Source: Treponema sp. (GTDB taxonomy: Bacteria; Spirochaetota; Spirochaetia; Treponematales; Breznakiellaceae). Taken from it: 16,871 bases of DNA. Shown here piece after piece: positions 13,189 to 16,871 of this stretch. The position numbers were made by a program, and so were the translations under genes. The stretch's first letter is position 1, and every line of letters begins with the position of its first letter. Below the pieces are notes generated by a model. That model was not told the DNA's origin and did no database searches. It saw nothing but the letters and a program-made list of their open reading frames with translations. The DNA is taken from NCBI GenBank assembly GCA_031268125.1, contig JAIRXT010000168.1, forward strand, positions 1-16,871, read 5' to 3'.

Positions 13189-15702
13189 ATGCTGGTTTTG
13201 AAGTTTGGCGGCAGCTCTGTGGGTTCCCCCGCCGCGATTGAGAACATTATTACTATTTTGAACGATTTGGAACACCGCGGAAGGGTTGCCGCCGTGGTGG
13301 TTTCGGCCTTTTCCGGGGTAACCGACGGGCTTATCGCCGCCGCCCGTCTGGCCGCCGCCGTTGAAACGGCCGGTCCGGGGGAAACCCCGCACAGCTGGCG
13401 GGCCCTGTCCGGGAATCTGCAGAAACGGCACCGGGACACGGCCGCCTGCTTCCTTAAGGGGGAGAATCTGGAGGCCGCCCTGGATGAGCTTAACCGGACC
13501 TTTGGGGAGCTTGACCGTATTCTACAGGGTCTTGAGGCCCTGGAAGAGCTTTCCCCCGGCGCCCAGGACCGGGTGATGAGCTGCGGAGAGCGCCTGTCGG
13601 CGGCCCTGCTTGCCCGGATATTCAGCGCCCGGGGGATCGCCGCGTCCTACGCCGATACCCGGCCCCTGATCAGGACCGACAGTTCCTACGGCAAGGCCGT
13701 GTTTGTCCCCGGGGAAACCTACGCCGCCGTCCGCCGCTTCTTTGGGGAAGGCGGCCCGGAAGCCGGGGGGGCCATCCCCATCTGTACAGGCTTTATCGGT
13801 TCCGACAGCCGGGGCCATACCACCACCCTGGGCCGGGGCGGGTCGGACCTTAGCGCCTCCATCATCGGCGCCGCCCTGGAAGCGGAGGAGATTGAGATTT
13901 GGACCGATGTGGACGGCATCCTTACCGCGGATCCAAGGCTGGTGAAGAACAGTTTCCGTATCGAACAGATCTCCTATGTGGAGGCTATGGAGCTTTCCCA
14001 TTTCGGGGCCAAGGTGATCTACCCCCCCACCATCCGGCCAAGCCTGGAACGGGGAATTCCGATCAGAATCCGCAACACCTTTAACCCCTCCTCCCCCGGT
14101 ACCCGGATTGTAAAAGACGCCCCCGACGGGGAATACCCCATCCGGGGCATCAGTTCGATGAACAACATCGCCCTGATTCGGATACAGGGTTCCGGCATGG
14201 TAGGGGCCGCCGGCTTTTCCTCCCGCCTTTTCGGCGCCCTGGCCCGCAGGGGGATTAACGTCATCCTTATCACCCAGGGTTCCAGCGAGTATTCGATCTG
14301 CTTCGCCGTGCTGCCCCAGGATGCCCCCGGGGCGCTGGCGGCAATCCGGGACGAATTTTCCCGGGAAATCGCCGGGGGGACCATCGAAGCTCCCGTGGGC
14401 GAAGAGGGGCTGTCGATTATCGCCGTGGTGGGCGCCAGGATGAAGCGGAGTTCCGGCATCGCCGGTAAGGTTTTCCACGCCTTGGGGCGGAACGGCGTCA
14501 ACATAGTTGCCATCGCCCAGGGCTCGTCGGAACTTAACATCTCCGCCGTGGTAGCCCGGCAGGACGAGGCCAAGGCCCTGAACGCCATCCACGAGGCATT
14601 TTTCCTTTCCACCGTCCGCAGTGTGAATCTTTTCCTCCTGGGCCTGGGCCTTATCGGGGGCACTCTGGTGGACCAGATTGCCCGGCAAAAGGAGATTCTG
14701 GCGGCGGAGCACAAGATCCGCATCAACGTGGTGGGGGCCGCCAACTCCTCCCGGATGCTCTTTAACAGCGCCGGGCTGGAGCTTGGGGAACTCCGTTCCC
14801 TGTCCCCGGCGGAAGACGCCCGGAACGGCTCTCCCGAACCTTACAGCCTCCCGGCCTTTATCGGCCGGATGAAGGCCATGAACCTGCCCAACACCGCCTT
14901 TTGCGATTGTACCGCCAGCGACGAGGTCTCCGCCGCTTACGGCGGCATTATCCGCTGTGCCATCCCCATCGTAACCCCCAACAAGCGGGCCAATTCGGGG
15001 GCCCTTGCCTATTACCGGGAGCTGACGGACTATTCCCGGGAACGGGGCATTCCCTACCTTTACGAAACCACCGTCTGCGCCGGGCTGCCGGTTATATCCA
15101 CCCTGCGGGACCTGCACCTCTCCGGGGACCGGGTCCGCTGTATCGAGGCCGTCCTTTCGGGGACCCTGAGCTTTGTCTTTAACAATTTTGACGGCGCCGC
15201 AACCTTTTCCGCACTGCTGCGGGAGGCCCGGACCCGGGGCTATACGGAACCGGACCCCCGGGACGATCTTAACGCCATGGACGCCGCCCGCAAGGCCCTG
15301 ATCCTGGCCCGGGAGTGCGGCATGCCCCTGGAATTCTCCGCCGTGGACATAGAGCCCATCCTGCCGCCGGCCTGCTTCGGCGCAAAAAGCGTGGAAGCCT
15401 TCTTTACGGAACTGGAAAAATTGGACGAAGCCTTTGAAAAACGGCGGAAAGAGGCCGAAAGCCGGGGCGAGGCCCTGCGCTATGTGGCCGTCATCGAGGA
15501 AGGCTCCGCCCGCCTGTCCCTGCGGGCGGAACCGGAGGGGAGTCCCTTCCGCTCCCTGGTGGACGCCGATAACATGGTCGTCATTACCACCGGCCGCTAT
15601 TCCAAACTTCCTATGGTCATCAAAGGCCCCGGCGCAGGGGCCCAGGTTACCGCCGGAGGAATTTTTGCGGACATCGTGCGGATCGCCCGCACCCTGGTCT
15701 AA
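13189..15702 (+). CDS. thrA: Bifunctional aspartokinase / homoserine dehydrogenase
   Basis: An 837-residue fusion enzyme for the first and third steps from aspartate to homoserine, leading to threonine and methionine. The kinase domain opens with LKFGGSSVGS (4-13) and has GRGGSDLSA (215-223) and WTDVDGILTADPRLV (238-252). Two ACT regulatory domains follow (about 325-475; for example GINVILITQGSSEYSI and GVNIVAIAQGSSELNI), where threonine normally feeds back. The dehydrogenase part begins with the NAD(P) loop LFLLGLGLIGGT (481-492), then CTASDEV (574-580), TPNKRANS (596-603), ETTVCAGLP (626-634) and the catalytic-region stretch GYTEPDPRDDLNAMDAARK (684-702). Length is close to E. coli ThrA. 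There is no clear ribosome-binding site. The stop codon TAA lies inside the first bases of repeat copy 3. No threonine leader peptide or attenuator was seen. Confidence 0.96.
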   Translation: MLVLKFGGSSVGSPAAIENIITILNDLEHRGRVAAVVVSAFSGVTDGLIAAARLAAAVETAGPGETPHSWRALSGNLQKRHRDTAACFLKGENLEAALDELNRTFGELDRILQGLEALEELSPGAQDRVMSCGERLSAALLARIFSARGIAASYADTRPLIRTDSSYGKAVFVPGETYAAVRRFFGEGGPEAGGAIPICTGFIGSDSRGHTTTLGRGGSDLSASIIGAALEAEEIEIWTDVDGILTADPRLVKNSFRIEQISYVEAMELSHFGAKVIYPPTIRPSLERGIPIRIRNTFNPSSPGTRIVKDAPDGEYPIRGISSMNNIALIRIQGSGMVGAAGFSSRLFGALARRGINVILITQGSSEYSICFAVLPQDAPGALAAIRDEFSREIAGGTIEAPVGEEGLSIIAVVGARMKRSSGIAGKVFHALGRNGVNIVAIAQGSSELNISAVVARQDEAKALNAIHEAFFLSTVRSVNLFLLGLGLIGGTLVDQIARQKEILAAEHKIRINVVGAANSSRMLFNSAGLELGELRSLSPAEDARNGSPEPYSLPAFIGRMKAMNLPNTAFCDCTASDEVSAAYGGIIRCAIPIVTPNKRANSGALAYYRELTDYSRERGIPYLYETTVCAGLPVISTLRDLHLSGDRVRCIEAVLSGTLSFVFNNFDGAATFSALLREARTRGYTEPDPRDDLNAMDAARKALILARECGMPLEFSAVDIEPILPPACFGAKSVEAFFTELEKLDEAFEKRRKEAESRGEALRYVAVIEEGSARLSLRAEPEGSPFRSLVDADNMVVITTGRYSKLPMVIKGPGAGAQVTAGGIFADIVRIARTLV

Positions 15703-15810
15703 ACTTGACCCACAACGTTCCACCGGGGCCGGGAAATTGCCGGAAATACGCATGTAGAATCCGAAGCTGTTTTCAATACGCTCGGCATATTGCCGGCGGA
15801 GGGGAATTCC
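15699..15810. mobile_element. MITE-like intergenic repeat, copy 3, right end missing
   Basis: The 112 bp match the left part of copies 1 and 2: CTAAACTTGACCC, CCGGGGCCGGGAAATTGCCGG, ACGCATGTAGAATC and GGGGAATTCC are all present in order. The central palindrome is kept but with its middle flipped (CGGCA-TAT-TGCCG instead of CGGCA-ATA-TGCCG), so pairing is preserved while the loop differs. The right terminal repeat is absent. The thrA stop codon (15700-15702) is part of the element's first bases. Confidence 0.7.
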
Positions 15811-15850
15811 ATTACCGGCTGCCGGTTGTGAATGGTTCCTTATCACCTGT

Positions 15851-15861
15851 TTTGGTATAAT
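15851..15861 (+). promoter_or_regulatory. Extended -10 promoter for the anchor/lipoprotein gene pair
   Basis: TTTTGGTATAAT (15850-15861) contains a perfect TATAAT (15856-15861) with TGG directly before it, the TGn extended -10 motif. No good -35 lies at 16-18 bases. Transcription would start about 15868, on the ATG of the next gene. Confidence 0.55.
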
Positions 15862-15867
15862 ATGTGT

Positions 15868-16383
15868 ATGCCCTTCGTACCGGATACGGTGAAAAAAGCA
15901 AAAGATGGGATTATCAGGCTGTTTTCCGGCCGGAGCGGTGTTTCCGGCGCGGCGGCAATCCGAAGGCTGATCCGCCGGGCGCTGGAACCGGTAAGGGGCG
16001 GGGGGCGGAAACTCTGGGCCCTGTTTCCTGCCGGGGTCCGCGGGGCGCTGCCCTGGCTGGAAGAAAAGCTGGGCTTTATGCTGGCCGGGCTGGGCCTGGC
16101 GCTGCTGATTCTTCTGCCGGTTATGATTGCCGCGGGGAGGCCGGCCCCGGCGAAGGAACCCGGAGCGGGGACGTTCAAAGCTGTACCGGTTCCCCCGGAG
16201 GATCTTTTTTTGCCGGAGGAACCGGATTTTCTTCCCCCGGTGATCCTTGAGCGGGAACGGCGGGACGCCTGGACTGCGGACGATGCGGAACCCTATTGGT
16301 ACAATCCTCTGGAAGAAGGAGAGGAAGGGTGGCGGGAACAGGTGGAAAAGGTTATTGATGAACTTTTGGAGCGAGTACCTTGA
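15868..16383 (+). CDS. Hypothetical membrane-anchored protein with acidic periplasmic tail
   Basis: I do not recognise the family. From ATG 15868 the protein has 171 residues: a basic, probably cytoplasmic N-terminal part (1-66, many Arg/Lys), one membrane helix (about 68-90, GFMLAGLGLALLILLPVMIA), then a Pro/Glu-rich tail with EPYWYNPLEEGEEGW (141-155). An earlier in-frame ATG exists at 15832, but it lies upstream of the TATAAT box. If that promoter is real, the message starts at or next to 15868 and would be leaderless; 15862 is another in-frame ATG and the GTG at 15889 an alternative. It overlaps the following lipoprotein gene by 4 bases, which points to co-expression of two envelope proteins. 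Confidence 0.7.
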   Translation: MPFVPDTVKKAKDGIIRLFSGRSGVSGAAAIRRLIRRALEPVRGGGRKLWALFPAGVRGALPWLEEKLGFMLAGLGLALLILLPVMIAAGRPAPAKEPGAGTFKAVPVPPEDLFLPEEPDFLPPVILERERRDAWTADDAEPYWYNPLEEGEEGWREQVEKVIDELLERVP

Positions 16384-16871
16384 ATAAACGTTTTCCCCGG
16401 CGGAGCGGCCTTTTGTTCCCTGCGGCGGTCCTGTTGTTTGTATGTTCCTGTGCGGGCGGCCCTGAACAAATTCCGGATGTCCCGGTAATACGGCCTTCCG
16501 AACAACCCGCCCGGGACACTTCCGCGGACCTTGTACCGGAAGAACCCCGGACGCCCCCTGCGGAGGAACTTAGGGAACCGGAACCGGAACCGGAACCGGA
16601 ACCGGAAATTCCCGCTGGCGAGGAATTCCTTCCCGAAGAAAAAGCCGGGATCTTGCTGCCGCCCGGTATTTCCAGGGACGAGCCGGAGGAACCGCTCCCT
16701 GAGCCCTCCATAGATTTTGCCGAAATATCCGTGGAACCGCAGGCCCCCCAGGAGGAAGCTCTTGGACTGGTTTTGCCTGAACCGCCCGATCCGTATTTTC
16801 CGGATCCTCCGGCGGAAAGCCCGGCAATTGTTGAGGCCCCGGCGGAACCCCCGGTTCAACCGGCAGCGCCG
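16380..16871 (+). CDS. Pro/Glu-rich lipoprotein, 3' end beyond the window
   Basis: An open frame of 164 codons with no stop before the window ends, so the gene is partial. TTG 16380 overlaps the previous stop (TTGA) and has GGAG (16368-16371) 8 bases upstream, a good fit. The N-terminus NKRFPRR, then GLLFPAAVLLFVCSC (10-24), is a lipoprotein signal; the lipidated residue is C24 (VCSC) or C22 (LFVC), and both fit only the relaxed spirochaetal lipobox. The rest is almost entirely Pro, Glu, Asp and Ala, with a run of EP dipeptides (about 66-76). Such a stretch is an extended, disordered linker, so a folded domain (perhaps peptidoglycan-binding) may follow outside the window. That last point is inference. 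Confidence 0.75.
   Translation, partial: MNKRFPRRSGLLFPAAVLLFVCSCAGGPEQIPDVPVIRPSEQPARDTSADLVPEEPRTPPAEELREPEPEPEPEPEIPAGEEFLPEEKAGILLPPGISRDEPEEPLPEPSIDFAEISVEPQAPQEEALGLVLPEPPDPYFPDPPAESPAIVEAPAEPPVQPAAP
16575..16607 (+). repeat. Hexanucleotide repeat GAACCG in the lipoprotein gene
   Basis: Five tandem GAACCG units followed by GAA encode an EPEPEPEPEPE run. Because the unit is two codons, copy-number changes keep the frame and would only alter linker length. Confidence 0.9.

Noticed and set aside
13522..15846. A 774-codon open frame antisense to thrA
   Set aside because: Its composition (Gly, Pro, His, Gln rich) is what the GC-rich codon use of thrA produces on the opposite strand; it shows no domain, and thrA is certain.
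16293..16859. Minus-strand frame with an RF-dipeptide run
   Set aside because: It is the complement of the GAACCG repeat in the lipoprotein gene, which has a signal sequence and a well-placed ribosome-binding site.

Overview
The window reads as a GC-rich chromosomal segment of a treponeme-like spirochaete, possibly a termite-gut or free-living Treponema relative. This rests on gene content and style: an Rpn-family nuclease of the kind common in treponemes, a SurE-TPR-NHL block, a relaxed spirochaetal-type lipobox, and dispersed intergenic repeats. No rRNA or species marker is present, so genus is an inference. Coding sequence is dense and rich in CCGG, with several GTG or TTG starts fused to the upstream stop codon.

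Layout. (1) 1-345 holds no convincing gene. (2) 346-1200 (+) is an Rpn/PD-(D/E)XK nuclease. (3) 1204-1387 is a MITE-like repeat with about 51-bp inverted ends, followed by a solo end at 1456-1472. (4) 3469-1469 (-) is a complete biotin ECF transporter operon, bioY-bioM-bioN. (5) 3470-4006 is a 537-bp non-coding stretch with a long hairpin in the bioY leader, repeat copy 2 and a cluster of GC-rich palindromes. (6) 4360-4007 (-) is a small two-TM protein with its own good promoter. (7) 4524-9624 (+) carries a strong promoter and then a divergent GHMP (galactokinase-like) kinase, SurE, a cytosolic TPR protein and an exported TPR/beta-propeller/vWA-like protein, closely packed. (8) 13083-9603 (-) is a WecA/TagO-like glycosyl-1-phosphate transferase, a cysteine desulfurase and a rhodanese-less ThiI, each joined by a 4-base GTGA overlap. 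(9) 13189-15702 (+) is bifunctional aspartokinase-homoserine dehydrogenase ThrA. (10) 15699-15810 is repeat copy 3, abutting the thrA stop. (11) 15868-16871 (+) is a membrane-anchored protein and a Pro/Glu-rich lipoprotein that runs off the window.

How the genes work together. BioY binds biotin and BioM/BioN energise uptake. The desulfurase and ThiI form a sulfur relay for tRNA 4-thiouridine and perhaps thiamine. ThrA commits aspartate to threonine/methionine synthesis. WecA-type activity would start a lipid-linked cell-surface glycan.

The most unusual signal is the three-copy intergenic repeat. Its CTAAACTTGACCC end supplies the stop codon of thrA, and the same motif at the solo end supplies the stop codon of the bioN-type gene. 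Also notable are the structured bioY leader, the thrA inverted repeat that places two TATAGT boxes back to back, and two or three genes that may be read from leaderless transcripts. I found no tRNA, rRNA, CRISPR array, prophage or complete insertion sequence.
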